64,000 nt of DNA from contig DAIRGA010000001.1 in NCBI GenBank assembly GCA_036794825.1, positions 1-64,000 of the forward strand. Direction: 5' to 3'. The notes under the pieces were generated by a model. It worked only from the letters and a program-made list of their open reading frames with translations, did no database searches and was not told the origin of the DNA. The DNA comes from RZYY01 sp036794825. GTDB lineage: Bacteria > Bacteroidota > Bacteroidia > Bacteroidales > 4484-276. Positions 19,410-28,096 of the stretch are shown one piece after another (position 1 is the stretch's first letter; each line of letters starts with the position of its first letter). The translations under genes and the position numbers were made by a program.

Positions 19410-20183
19410 ATGAAATCGCACATCCTTAACGGGCTGATAGTTACAGCCTTTTTCGCATTTGGATGCGGACAGCAGATCTCATCCGAAAGCGCACAAAAAT
19501 CCACCCAGATCGAATCAGCAGCCACCCCGGTGGAACAGCCAGCAGAGCAACCGTCAGAAATGCAACAGGAATCAAATCCCGGTGATGCAAAAGTTCAGAA
19601 GGTAATCATCTCCACATCTCTGGGTTCGATGACGGTGATTCTTTACAACGAAACCCCCGTCCACCGCGACAATTTTATTAAATTGGCCAAAGAGGGTTAT
19701 TACGACGGAACTTTGTTTCATCGTGTTATTAAGGACTTCATGATCCAGGGCGGTGACCCCGACTCGAAAAATGCAGCACCCAACCAGCCGCTTGGCACAG
19801 GCGGGCCTGATTATACTCTACCGGCCGAATTTCATCCCGGCTTTTTTCATAAAAAAGGCGCTCTTGCAGCAGCCCGCCAGGGCGACCAGGTGAACCCGGA
19901 AAGAAGGTCTTCAGGATCACAGTTTTACATTGTTCAGGGAAAAAAGGTAACGCAGGCCGAACTTAACAACATAGCTTCCCGCGGCGGAGTATTTTACACC
20001 CCCGAGCAGATAAAAGCATATGAAACCATCGGCGGAACCCCATTCCTAGATCAGCAATACACTGTTTTTGGAGAGGTGATCGAAGGCCTTGAAGTGATTG
20101 ATGCCATTGCCAACGTGCAAACAGCCGGAGGAAACCGCCCGGTGAAAGATCTGAAAATGACCGTGAAACTGATCAGTGAATAA
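19410..20183 (+). CDS. Cyclophilin-type peptidyl-prolyl isomerase lipoprotein
   Basis: 257 residues. The lipobox FFAFGC gives acylated Cys19, followed by a Ser/Gln/Glu/Pro-rich spacer (to about 60) and a cyclophilin domain (65-257). Family blocks FHRVIKDFMIQGGD and SSGSQFYIVQG are present. The protein probably assists folding in the periplasm or at the outer membrane. It is followed after 27 bases by a second cyclophilin with closely similar sequence, apparently a tandem duplication in which one copy is lipidated and the other is not. Confidence 0.92.
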   Translation: MKSHILNGLIVTAFFAFGCGQQISSESAQKSTQIESAATPVEQPAEQPSEMQQESNPGDAKVQKVIISTSLGSMTVILYNETPVHRDNFIKLAKEGYYDGTLFHRVIKDFMIQGGDPDSKNAAPNQPLGTGGPDYTLPAEFHPGFFHKKGALAAARQGDQVNPERRSSGSQFYIVQGKKVTQAELNNIASRGGVFYTPEQIKAYETIGGTPFLDQQYTVFGEVIEGLEVIDAIANVQTAGGNRPVKDLKMTVKLISE

Positions 20184-20210
20184 TTGGCCAAATCAAATAA
20201 TCCTAAAACA

Positions 20211-20846
20211 ATGAAAAAGGAAATGCATCTTTTCTTTGTGGCAATGATGTTTATTTTTGCCACCAATTTAAAAGCACAGGAAAAAATGGTAAAATTCGTC
20301 ATTACAACTGATTACGGTGAAATCAGGGGATTCCTTTACAACGATACCCCCAAACACCGCGACAATTTCGTAAAGCTGGTTGAAGAAGGATGGTACAACG
20401 GCTCTATTTTTCACCGGGTTATCAAGGATTTTATGATCCAGGGCGGCCAGGGCGCATCCGGTAAGCAAGACCCCGGATACACAGTTCCGGCAGAATTTAT
20501 ACCTGCACATTACCATAAAAAAGGCGCTCTGGCAGCAGCAAGGATGGGTGATAATGTTAATCCGCAGCGAGCCTCTTCAGGATCACAGTTTTACATCGTG
20601 CAGGGACAGGTTTTCAACAACGAAACCCTTGACATGATGGAGCAGCGGTCGGGAATCAAATACACCGAAGATCAGCGTAAAGCTTACACAACGGTTGGGG
20701 GCACTCCACACCTTGATGGCGCTTACACCGTTTTCGGCCAGATTGCCGATGGATTCGATGTGATTGATAAAATTGCCGCCGTAAAAACCGCTCCAGGCGA
20801 TAAGCCGGTTGAGGATGTGAAAATGACCATCAAAATCATTAAATAG
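20211..20846 (+). CDS. Periplasmic cyclophilin-type peptidyl-prolyl isomerase
   Basis: 211 residues. The ATG at 20211 is preferred over an in-frame TTG nine codons upstream because it directly precedes a signal peptide (MKKEMHLFFVAMMFIFATNLKAQ) with a normal cleavage site and no lipobox Cys. The cyclophilin domain carries FHRVIKDFMIQGG and SSGSQFYIVQG. It is a tandem paralogue of the lipoprotein at 19410, which ends 27 bases upstream; pheS starts 20 bases downstream, so the three are probably cotranscribed. Confidence 0.92.
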   Translation: MKKEMHLFFVAMMFIFATNLKAQEKMVKFVITTDYGEIRGFLYNDTPKHRDNFVKLVEEGWYNGSIFHRVIKDFMIQGGQGASGKQDPGYTVPAEFIPAHYHKKGALAAARMGDNVNPQRASSGSQFYIVQGQVFNNETLDMMEQRSGIKYTEDQRKAYTTVGGTPHLDGAYTVFGQIADGFDVIDKIAAVKTAPGDKPVEDVKMTIKIIK

Positions 20847-20866
20847 CACCCGCGATTCACCAGTCA

Positions 20867-21907
20867 ATGAAACAAAAAATTGAAACCCTGATCAGCGAGG
20901 TCGAGGCTTTTACCACTTCAGATGCCGGGGAACTCGAAACCTACAGGATTCATTACCTTAGCAGAAAAGGGGAAATTCCTTCACTGTTCGACAGTTTTAA
21001 AGAGGTGGCGCCGGAAGAACGAAAAACCATCGGGCAGGCGCTGAATATCCTCAAAAACAAAGCCCAGGAAAGATATAACCTACTAAAGGCTGAGATTTCG
21101 GAAAAGGAACTTTCACAGGGTAGCCAGCAATTGGACCTGACCCGTCCTGTCAATCTCCAGGATCTTGGCGCCCGTCATCCCATCTCGATTGTCCGCCGGC
21201 AAATTCTCGACATTTTTGCCCGCATCGGCTACACCGTTGCCGAGGGACCGGAAATTGAAGACGACTGGCACAATTTCTCCGCACTCAATTTTCCCGAAGA
21301 GCACCCGGCCAGGGATATGCAGGACACATTTTTTGTTCAGAATCCTGCTGCCGACAGCGAAAAACCCATTGTACTCCGCACACACACCAGTTCGGTGCAG
21401 GTGAGGGTGATGGAAACTACAAAACCACCCATCAGAATTGTAGCGCCGGGAAGAGTCTTTCGCAACGAAGCGATTTCAGCCCGTGCTCACTGCATTTTCC
21501 ACCAGGTGGAAGGCCTTTACATTGACCATAATGTTTCGTTTGCCGACCTTAAACAAACACTCTACTTCTTTGCCACCGAGTTTTTTGGCGAAAATACGCA
21601 GGTACGCTTCCGCCCATCCTATTTCCCTTTTACCGAACCTTCAGCCGAAATGGATATTTCCTGCAAAATCTGCGGCGGAGTTGGGTGTAAAATCTGCAAA
21701 TACAGCGGATGGGTCGAAATACTGGGCTGTGGAATGGTAGACCCCAACGTGCTCGAAAGTTGCGGCATTGATAGTAACGAATACACCGGCCTGGCTTTTG
21801 GAACGGGCATCGAAAGAATTACGATGCTCAAATACCAGATTGACGACCTGAGGCTATTCTTCGAGAATGATCTGCGGTTCCTGAAACTGTTTGAAGGAGC
21901 GGTTTAG
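20867..21907 (+). CDS. pheS: Phenylalanyl-tRNA synthetase alpha subunit
   Basis: Catalytic alpha subunit of the (alpha-beta)2 enzyme that charges tRNA-Phe. 346 residues, close to the usual length. An N-terminal coiled coil (1-85) precedes the class II core with motif 2 (RTHTSSVQVRVME, then GRVFRNE) and motif 3 near the end (GLAFGTGIERITMLKY). The beta subunit gene is not adjacent, a common situation in Bacteroidota. It follows the cyclophilin gene by 20 bases and converges on the lipoprotein gene at 21918. Confidence 0.97.
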   Translation: MKQKIETLISEVEAFTTSDAGELETYRIHYLSRKGEIPSLFDSFKEVAPEERKTIGQALNILKNKAQERYNLLKAEISEKELSQGSQQLDLTRPVNLQDLGARHPISIVRRQILDIFARIGYTVAEGPEIEDDWHNFSALNFPEEHPARDMQDTFFVQNPAADSEKPIVLRTHTSSVQVRVMETTKPPIRIVAPGRVFRNEAISARAHCIFHQVEGLYIDHNVSFADLKQTLYFFATEFFGENTQVRFRPSYFPFTEPSAEMDISCKICGGVGCKICKYSGWVEILGCGMVDPNVLESCGIDSNEYTGLAFGTGIERITMLKYQIDDLRLFFENDLRFLKLFEGAV

Positions 21908-21917
21908 TTTCGAAGTT

Positions 21918-22412
21918 TTACTCCTGAAGCGGATTGTAAGCCACCGACATGTGTGTCTGCACAAGTTTCCATTTCCCTTCTTTCTTCACTAAAACCCCGG
22001 TATATCTCAGATTCCGGAAACTATAAGGAGTGCCGTCGAGAATAAAGTTGTAATTCATCATCTGCGAAAACCAGGCTGTATTCCCGTCGTCGCTGATCTC
22101 GATGCTCTGGTTGGCAGGCGTGATAAAAGTTTCGGAAAATGAATCAAACTGACGCTGGACGACTTCCTGGATTTGCGAAAATCCGATGAGTCGCTCCCCC
22201 TTTTCAGTTCCGATGCTTACTATGTCTTCCTCGGGGCTCCAGATCTCCTCAATCAGATTCATATCCTGATTTTCGTTGGCAGCGCGGTACTTATCCAAAA
22301 CTTTCTTTACGGCTGCAATTTCTTTTGCTTTATCAACAATTTCCGGTTCCGGGCAGTTGCAGCCCATCATCAACATTGTAATGAATCCGGTAAGCAAGAT
22401 AATTTTTTTCAT
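21918..22412 (-). CDS. NTF2-like (SnoaL/DUF4440-type) lipoprotein
   Basis: 164 residues with lipobox MLMMGC (Cys18). The mature part has the helix-plus-curved-sheet pattern of NTF2-like proteins: a first helix with IAAVKKVLDKYRAA, then WSPEEDIVSIG and a C-terminal GKWKLVQTHMSV strand typical of SnoaL/DUF4440 members. The family spans enzymes and simple ligand-binding proteins; nothing here identifies a ligand. The gene stands alone, convergent with pheS. Confidence 0.8.
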   Translation of the reverse strand: MKKIILLTGFITMLMMGCNCPEPEIVDKAKEIAAVKKVLDKYRAANENQDMNLIEEIWSPEEDIVSIGTEKGERLIGFSQIQEVVQRQFDSFSETFITPANQSIEISDDGNTAWFSQMMNYNFILDGTPYSFRNLRYTGVLVKKEGKWKLVQTHMSVAYNPLQE

Positions 22413-22547
22413 AACAAATTGATATTTATTTGTTTACGATTAAATGAGTTACATTTCCCTAATTTTTTCCACAAAGTTACTAAAATGAAAATGATGATGG
22501 TTTACATGTGAGGTATTTTAATGGTCCGTGCATGTATTCAGAATTTT

Positions 22548-23375
22548 TCAGTGATCTGTTTTTGAATAAAAACCCCGGAAACAATCTGCAATGAGTCCAA
22601 GAAACTCGCTGTGAATCAATTTGTTGGTTGCAACGATTTCTCTTCCAAAGAGGTAATCATCACCGCCGTTGAAGTCGGAAACGTCCCCGCCTGCCTGTTT
22701 TACGATCAGCAAGCCAGCAGCCACATCCCACGAGTTAAGACCATACTCATAAAATCCTTCAAACCGGCCACAGGCAACATAAGCCAGATCAACAGCAGCG
22801 GAGCCCAGGCGGCGCAATCCATGGGTGTTTTTCATCAGGTATCGGAACACTTCCAGGTAAGGATCAATTTTTGAGTAATCGTAATAAGGAAAGCCTGTAG
22901 CCATCAGGCAATCGTTTAGTCTGGGAGCGGAACTTACTTTGATAATACTCTCGTTTAAAAAAGCCGGACTTCCTTTCCAGGCATAAAAACACTCTTTCCT
23001 GTTTATTTCAAAAACCACCCCCGAAATCACCTCTTTACCTTCGAGCAATGCAATGCTGATCGAATACAGCGGAATCCCGTGAATGTAGTTTGTTGTTCCA
23101 TCCAACGGATCAATCACCCAGTTGTAGCGACTTTCTCTTCCTGTTTCCCCGGTTTCTTCGGCAATAAAACCTGCTTCCGGAAGGATTTCCTTTAGTGCAG
23201 CAATGATCTGTTGTTCTGAGGTCATATCCACATAAGTCACAAAATTGTGAAGCCCTTTGATCTCAATGGATTCGGTTTTAAGCAACCCCATCTCCTTTTC
23301 AAGGTAAATGCCAACATTTTTAGCAACTTCGACAACCCTTAGAGTGATATTTTCGAGGTTAAAAGGTTCATTCAT
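22548..23375 (-). CDS. Inositol monophosphatase family protein
   Basis: 275 residues. The Mg-binding motifs of the family are complete: Glu73-Glu74 (AEETGE), DPLDGTTN with Asp89 and Asp92, and the C-terminal WDVAAGLLIVKQAGG. Family members hydrolyse inositol phosphates or related sugar and nucleotide phosphates such as 3'-phosphoadenosine phosphate; the substrate cannot be chosen from sequence alone. It lies 45 bases after the AlgX-like gene on the same strand, so it may be the last gene of the O-acetylation operon. Confidence 0.92.
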   Translation of the reverse strand: MNEPFNLENITLRVVEVAKNVGIYLEKEMGLLKTESIEIKGLHNFVTYVDMTSEQQIIAALKEILPEAGFIAEETGETGRESRYNWVIDPLDGTTNYIHGIPLYSISIALLEGKEVISGVVFEINRKECFYAWKGSPAFLNESIIKVSSAPRLNDCLMATGFPYYDYSKIDPYLEVFRYLMKNTHGLRRLGSAAVDLAYVACGRFEGFYEYGLNSWDVAAGLLIVKQAGGDVSDFNGGDDYLFGREIVATNKLIHSEFLGLIADCFRGFYSKTDH

Positions 23376-23420
23376 AGTTAGATGTTTTCGATGTAAAAAG
23401 AATCTGGCCGCCAGACCGAA

Positions 23421-25199
23421 TTATTTCTTATTCTCCTGCTCCGCCATGTAAATTGCATCCTCACGAATCATCTGGTCGAGGCTCTTCCCCTGTTCAGCGG
23501 CTTTTTTGGTTATCGCCGCCAGCCATGCAGGATCATCTTTTATGGCTTGCTCATAATACCGGATTTTCTCTTCCATGCCTGAATTTGCCGCCATCTCCTG
23601 TCGCGCCATAAATTCTGCATCAATCTTTATCATCTCCTCAAGTGGCATGTAAAAGCCGGCAGCTTTTGCTGAAATGACGCCCAACCATTCTTCATCAGCA
23701 GAAATTGCCTCTAAATACTTATTGATTAACCTGTTGAGCTTGAACAACTCAGGATGTTCATTTTCAAACACATAATCAGCATCATCAGTCAGTTGTTTTT
23801 CAAAGCCGATACCATTCGCCGTTGCTTTTTTTCTGATTTCTGCACTCCAGAGGCTGTCGCCAAGGATTACTGAGCGATAATGATCGGGACCATACCAGGT
23901 AAGAAACGTTTCGGGCTGCTGCACCCATGCCTGGAAGTAAGCCTCCCGGCGAATGGCTTCTTCGAGCGGCACCTTTTGCTGTGAGGCTTTTGCAAGCACG
24001 TCATCAAACCATCCGGCATTCAAACGCAGCTGATTCTCGAATTGATAAACGATGTCGCCGGTGTACTGCGGAGCATAGAGCCCAAAAGCCTGGTCGATGA
24101 AATTCCAGTCCATTTTGTAGAGGAACCGTTCGGTGACACTAAGGATGATGATGTCCTGTTTTTCTATCTCAGCGCGCAAATCGAGACTGCTGGTCCACTT
24201 CTCACTGTAGTAAAAATCAGGATAAACTTTGGCATTGAAATACCAGAAAGCCTCGTTGGCAAAAAGGTTCTGCGGAATCCGGGTGTTGAAAAGGTTCCAG
24301 TAATAACTGTCGGAAACCACCAGCACCATCGGGCGGGTTTTGGAAGGATCGTTTTCGAAGGCAAATACCGGATAAGGCATCGGCTGATGATGGGGGCGGC
24401 ACAGCAGGTTCAGTGTTCTGCCACTGTCAAAATCCCCGAAATTAAGGGTATCACTAATCGTCACTCCGCTCACCCGAAACTCCGGCATGTCAATCTGACG
24501 CAAATTCTCGAGAAACCTCATCATCGTATCGGCCACAAAAAACATTGTGTATTCGCTCCAGTGGGTTCCGTAAAGCGGGTAAACCGGATAAGTGGCTGTA
24601 TCTTTAACCTTGAGAAAAAAATGGTTCAGATCGAGATGATTGATCTCAAGTTCATTTATCCGCTCTGCTATGTATTGATAGTTGGAGAGCGACTTTTCCG
24701 CTTTTTGGTAGCGCTTCGGGATATTGTCAGGGTAGGTCCTTGCTTTGGATGGTTCAAGGATCAATAGTAAATCAATGTCAAAATTGGTCTTGAGATGTTG
24801 CTGAAGAAAGCGGAACCGGGAAAGTTTTTTATCCAAAGCAGCTTTTCCGATAAAATCTTCGCCGTTCAAGGCCCTGATATAGTCGTACTCGTAAAGCATG
24901 TTGTTTTTCCCGATGACAATACCCTCGGCATTGGCTTTTTTGAAGAAGGTGAAATCCATCTGATTGTAAAGCCTGACAAAGAAGGGGCGAAAACCGATAT
25001 GATCCTCCAGGTACCGGTCGAACTGATTCTGGAATGAGCCGTCCATCCAAGATGTAATCGTGTATTGCGGCCGTTGGGTAAGGATGTAATCTCCATCGAG
25101 AGGGCGAATCGCAAAAATTTTCAGTCCATGCTGAATTACCGGCAGGGTGAGCAATGCAATCAGCAGAAAAAAGATGATATGTTTGGGTGAGATTTTCAT
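23421..25199 (-). CDS. AlgX/DHHW-like SGNH-fold protein with four C-terminal helical repeats
   Basis: 592 residues with an N-terminal signal anchor (8-28) and an SGNH-like domain (about 35-375) related to AlgJ/AlgX, which work with an MBOAT protein in acetylating exported polysaccharide. Visible blocks are YGTHWSEY (His213, Trp214) and VVSDSYYW (Ser296). In AlgJ and AlgX, as I recall, the motif is DTHW; here the Asp position is Gly211. The region 397-589 contains four degenerate repeats of about 30 residues with the pattern W...I..KA.......LE..I..DA.....E, starting near residues 397, 451, 505 and 559. It begins 2 bases after the MBOAT gene, a strong operon link. Confidence 0.85.
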   Translation of the reverse strand: MKISPKHIIFFLLIALLTLPVIQHGLKIFAIRPLDGDYILTQRPQYTITSWMDGSFQNQFDRYLEDHIGFRPFFVRLYNQMDFTFFKKANAEGIVIGKNNMLYEYDYIRALNGEDFIGKAALDKKLSRFRFLQQHLKTNFDIDLLLILEPSKARTYPDNIPKRYQKAEKSLSNYQYIAERINELEINHLDLNHFFLKVKDTATYPVYPLYGTHWSEYTMFFVADTMMRFLENLRQIDMPEFRVSGVTISDTLNFGDFDSGRTLNLLCRPHHQPMPYPVFAFENDPSKTRPMVLVVSDSYYWNLFNTRIPQNLFANEAFWYFNAKVYPDFYYSEKWTSSLDLRAEIEKQDIIILSVTERFLYKMDWNFIDQAFGLYAPQYTGDIVYQFENQLRLNAGWFDDVLAKASQQKVPLEEAIRREAYFQAWVQQPETFLTWYGPDHYRSVILGDSLWSAEIRKKATANGIGFEKQLTDDADYVFENEHPELFKLNRLINKYLEAISADEEWLGVISAKAAGFYMPLEEMIKIDAEFMARQEMAANSGMEEKIRYYEQAIKDDPAWLAAITKKAAEQGKSLDQMIREDAIYMAEQENKK

Positions 25200-25201
25200 C
25201 G

Positions 25202-26626
25202 TTAAAACCTGAAGTAGATGAATGGATTAAAGGAGGAAGAGGTGATGGCGCCGATACATATGATGCTGAAAATCAAGGCGAGCAATATCATCATGGTTGT
25301 AATCCAGGTGTTTTTTGGCTGGTTGAGCACCCCCATCCACCAGGATTCGGTTTTGCCGAAGGCTGCTATGAAACCGAAAACAGCACCGGCAATCACCATA
25401 GTGCGGAATTTGGCATCCAGCCACAGCCCCGTGCTGATGTCGTCAAATGCAAACATCCTCCCGATGTATTCAAATGCAAATTCGAGCGACTCGGCTCTGA
25501 AAAGTACCCAGCCGATGAGCGTAACAAAATAGGTGATGAAGATATTGGGGAATTTTCCGAGCGGTCGTGTTGCTTTAATCAGAAACATACGGTCGGCAAT
25601 CAGGAAAAACCCATGAAAAGCTCCCCAGGCAACAAAATTCCAGGCTGCGCCATGCCACAGTCCGGAGATGAGGAACACCACCCAAAGGTTGAAATACAGT
25701 CGTTTTTCACTCACTTTGTTACCCCCGAGAGGAATGTAGAGGTAATCGCGCATCCAGCGGCCAAGTGTTATGTGCCAGCGCCGCCAGAACTCCGTGATAT
25801 TTTGAGAGACATAGGGATTATTAAAGTTTTCAGGAAATTTAAACCCGATCATTCTGCCAATGCCAATAGCCATGTCGGAGTATCCGGAAAAGTCGTAATA
25901 GATCTGAAACGAGTAGGCAACTATCCCGAACCACGCCAGTGATGTTGAAATGTCGCCTGTTTGCATGGCGAAGATTTTATCAACCTGTTCACCCAACACA
26001 TTGGCAATCAATACTTTTTTGGATAATCCCACTACAAACCTGAAAAATCCAAGCAATTTGGCGTCCACCGTTTCAAATGCCCTGCGGTTTTCGATCTGGT
26101 CGGCAATTTCGTTGAAACGCACGATGGGTCCGGCAATCAACTGTGGGAACATCAGTATGTAAAGAGCGTAATCAGTCACCAGTTTCAACGGCGGGTGCAC
26201 TTTTCGATACACATCCACCGAATAGGTCATTTTCTGAAAAGTAAAAAATGAAATACCGATTGGTAATGCTATCGCAGTCCAGTTGGCCGGTTCCATGCCC
26301 ATCCATTCGAGCATGGCATTGAAATTGTCCACCATGAAATTGGCGTATTTAAACCATGCAAGCAATCCCACATTGATTAACACCGAAATTCCGAGAAGTA
26401 TCCTCCGCGCCTTTCGCAGCGTGGATTTGTGCATGATGTCAACGATATAGAAATCCAAAACGATAGCTCCCAGGACGATGAAGATGAAATCGGGCGCTCC
26501 CCATGCGTAGAAAAATATGCTGGCAATCAGTGTATAGATGTTCCTGAGCTTACGGGGCAGGAGGTAATAGGCGATCAGGAAGGCCGGGAAAAAGTAAAGT
26601 AAAAACAGGCTGCTGCTGAAAACCAT
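25202..26626 (-). CDS. MBOAT family membrane O-acyltransferase (AlgI-like)
   Basis: A polytopic inner-membrane acyltransferase of 474 residues that in characterised relatives passes acetyl groups across the membrane to an AlgJ/AlgX partner. The signature residues are present: His285 in WRRWHITLGRW and the invariant active-site His325 in SGLWHGAAWN. About ten hydrophobic segments are visible. The partner gene follows 2 bases later. The acetylated polymer is unknown; the capsule system at 27285-30556 is a possible substrate source (inference from proximity only). Confidence 0.94.
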   Translation of the reverse strand: MVFSSSLFLLYFFPAFLIAYYLLPRKLRNIYTLIASIFFYAWGAPDFIFIVLGAIVLDFYIVDIMHKSTLRKARRILLGISVLINVGLLAWFKYANFMVDNFNAMLEWMGMEPANWTAIALPIGISFFTFQKMTYSVDVYRKVHPPLKLVTDYALYILMFPQLIAGPIVRFNEIADQIENRRAFETVDAKLLGFFRFVVGLSKKVLIANVLGEQVDKIFAMQTGDISTSLAWFGIVAYSFQIYYDFSGYSDMAIGIGRMIGFKFPENFNNPYVSQNITEFWRRWHITLGRWMRDYLYIPLGGNKVSEKRLYFNLWVVFLISGLWHGAAWNFVAWGAFHGFFLIADRMFLIKATRPLGKFPNIFITYFVTLIGWVLFRAESLEFAFEYIGRMFAFDDISTGLWLDAKFRTMVIAGAVFGFIAAFGKTESWWMGVLNQPKNTWITTMMILLALIFSIICIGAITSSSFNPFIYFRF

Positions 26627-26726
26627 CGCTTTGTTAGTGTTGAAACAGGCCGCAAATGTAGGAGTTAATCGGAAACAGCTTTTGTTGAACTTTCAAAGTA
26701 ATTAGCATCGGCCTTGCTTTCCATAT

Positions 26727-26759
26727 AGCCCTGACAGGGTTTCAAACCCTGTCAGGGCT
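26727..26759. repeat. 33-base perfect palindrome (REP-like) downstream of tRNA-Lys
   Basis: A perfect 16-bp inverted repeat around a single C, starting AGCCCTGACAGGG. The core CCTGACAGG recurs in a shorter palindrome at 38880-38894. It could act as a terminator for tRNA-Lys, whose 3' end is 48 bases away, but there is no T-run. A dispersed repeat is at least as likely. Confidence 0.65.
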
Positions 26760-26806
26760 TAATAAAAAACTGCACGCTTAAAGGTGTGCAGCTCCTGGTT
26801 CTCCTG

Positions 26807-26879
26807 TCTCCCCGGAAGGATTCGAACCTTCGACCCAATGATTAAGAGTCATTTGCTCTACCACCTGAGCTACGGAGAG
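26807..26879 (-). tRNA. tRNA-Lys (CUU)
   Basis: 73 bases on the minus strand. The acceptor stem CTCTCCG/CGGGGAG pairs with one T-G wobble, the D-arm (GCTCAGGTGGTAGAGC) and T-arm (GGTTCGAATCC) are canonical, and the anticodon stem AATGA/TCATT holds loop CTCTTAA with anticodon CTT at 26844-26846. The 3' CCA is not encoded. Confidence 0.96.
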
Positions 26880-26888
26880 AATGCGCTG

Positions 26889-26896
26889 CAAAATTA
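26889..26896 (-). promoter_or_regulatory. -7 element for tRNA-Lys
   Basis: On the minus strand this reads TAATTTTG, matching TAnnTTTG, and ends 9 bases before the mature 5' end of the tRNA, a suitable distance. No TTG -33 element is obvious. The remaining gap to 27284 shows only the -7 element at 27226. Confidence 0.45.
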
Positions 26897-27225
26897 TAAA
26901 ATCTTTAGCATCGGGGAGTTTTACTCCCTTCACAAAATTTATCAAACAAACTTTTTCGATTCAGGATGAATAGATTAGCTTGCCTCGTGTAAGGATTTAC
27001 CCTACAATTCACATCTGAACATAATGGAAGCCAGCTACAAGCGTCAAAAAATTTACCACCGGCACAGGTATTTCATCAGAAAAACGGGGAAATAAAAGGA
27101 AAATAGTGTACAATCCTTGTAAGAATCTCTTTACTAATGACAAATCAAACCTCAGAAACACCCCATTAGTAGCATGGATTTTCAGACGATGAACATCTCC
27201 GGGCGTCAGGATTTAAGAAAAAGTC

Positions 27226-27233
27226 TATTTTTG
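27226..27233 (+). promoter_or_regulatory. -7 element for the capsule export operon
   Basis: TATTTTTG matches the Bacteroidota -7 consensus 51 bases before the ATG at 27285. The -33 element is not clear. The upstream stretch from 26897 is non-coding and shows no other structure that I can support. Confidence 0.4.
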
Positions 27234-27284
27234 CCAGTCAATCCTGACTTTCAAAGTCAGTAAAACATTTCAAAATATCGGTAC

Positions 27285-28085
27285 ATGAAATTATACAGAA
27301 AAAATTTTCTCCATCTGGGATTTTTGGCGGTAGTGGCCATCGTAATGGCAACCTCCTGCATCCCAATGAAAAAAATCAAATACCTGCAACAGGAAGTTAG
27401 TAAGGGCGACACAGCAAAAACTGTTTTTGAGAACAGAAAAACGGCCGATTTCAGGATATCGCCCGGCGACAACCTTTACATCAAGGTTAACAGTGCACTG
27501 ACTACAAACGAAAATATGTTTTCTATTGGTACCGATGACCGGTCATCCAACTACTACAACGACATTGGAATATTTTTGAACAGCTACCGGGTCAGCGACT
27601 CCGGATTCATTGATTTTCCTTTCGTAGGAAAGGTTTATCTGAAGGATTTAACCATCGAACAGTCGCAGGAGTTAATTCAAGCTATTGTGGATGATTATTT
27701 AAAAGGAACCACAGTGATTGTAAGGCTTGCTATCTTCAAAATTACCATGCTTGGAGAATTCAACAGACCAGGCGAATTCAGTATTTATCAGAACAAATTC
27801 AACATCTTCGACGCTATTTCCTATGCCGGTGACATGACTGTATTTGCCAAGAGGGAGAAAATTGTCCTGATCCGGGAGACTAAAACAGGTACCAAAGTAG
27901 TGAATCTCAACCTGAATGATATCAGCATTCTTGAATCGGAGTACTATACCCTCATGCCCAACGACATTATTTACGCACCTCCGGTCAAAGGTAAAAACTT
28001 TGCCTTCAGAGAGTTTCCATACTCGCTGGTTTTGGCCTCTATCACCACTACACTTTTGCTGATCAATTTTTTCAAAACCAATTAA
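27285..28085 (+). CDS. Polysaccharide export lipoprotein (Wza-like, SLBB domain)
   Basis: 266 residues, lipobox VMATSC with Cys25. The Poly_export block (FRISPGDNLYIKVNS) and a following SLBB-type domain (TMLGEFNRPGEFSIYQ) are clear. Relatives form the outer-membrane channel for capsule or exopolysaccharide. A hydrophobic segment near the C-terminus (YSLVLASITTTLLLINFF) is consistent with the C-terminal membrane helix of Wza-type proteins. The tyrosine autokinase gene follows after 11 bases, the usual pairing. Glycosyltransferases and flippase genes of a full capsule locus are not adjacent. Confidence 0.93.
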   Translation: MKLYRKNFLHLGFLAVVAIVMATSCIPMKKIKYLQQEVSKGDTAKTVFENRKTADFRISPGDNLYIKVNSALTTNENMFSIGTDDRSSNYYNDIGIFLNSYRVSDSGFIDFPFVGKVYLKDLTIEQSQELIQAIVDDYLKGTTVIVRLAIFKITMLGEFNRPGEFSIYQNKFNIFDAISYAGDMTVFAKREKIVLIRETKTGTKVVNLNLNDISILESEYYTLMPNDIIYAPPVKGKNFAFREFPYSLVLASITTTLLLINFFKTN

Positions 28086-28096
28086 CCTAATTTTCA

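Noticed and set aside
24042..24767. A 241-codon plus-strand open frame
   Set aside because: Antisense to the AlgX-like gene, whose motifs and operon spacing are convincing.
26784..26969. A 61-codon plus-strand open frame
   Set aside because: It overlaps tRNA-Lys on the opposite strand and has no protein features.
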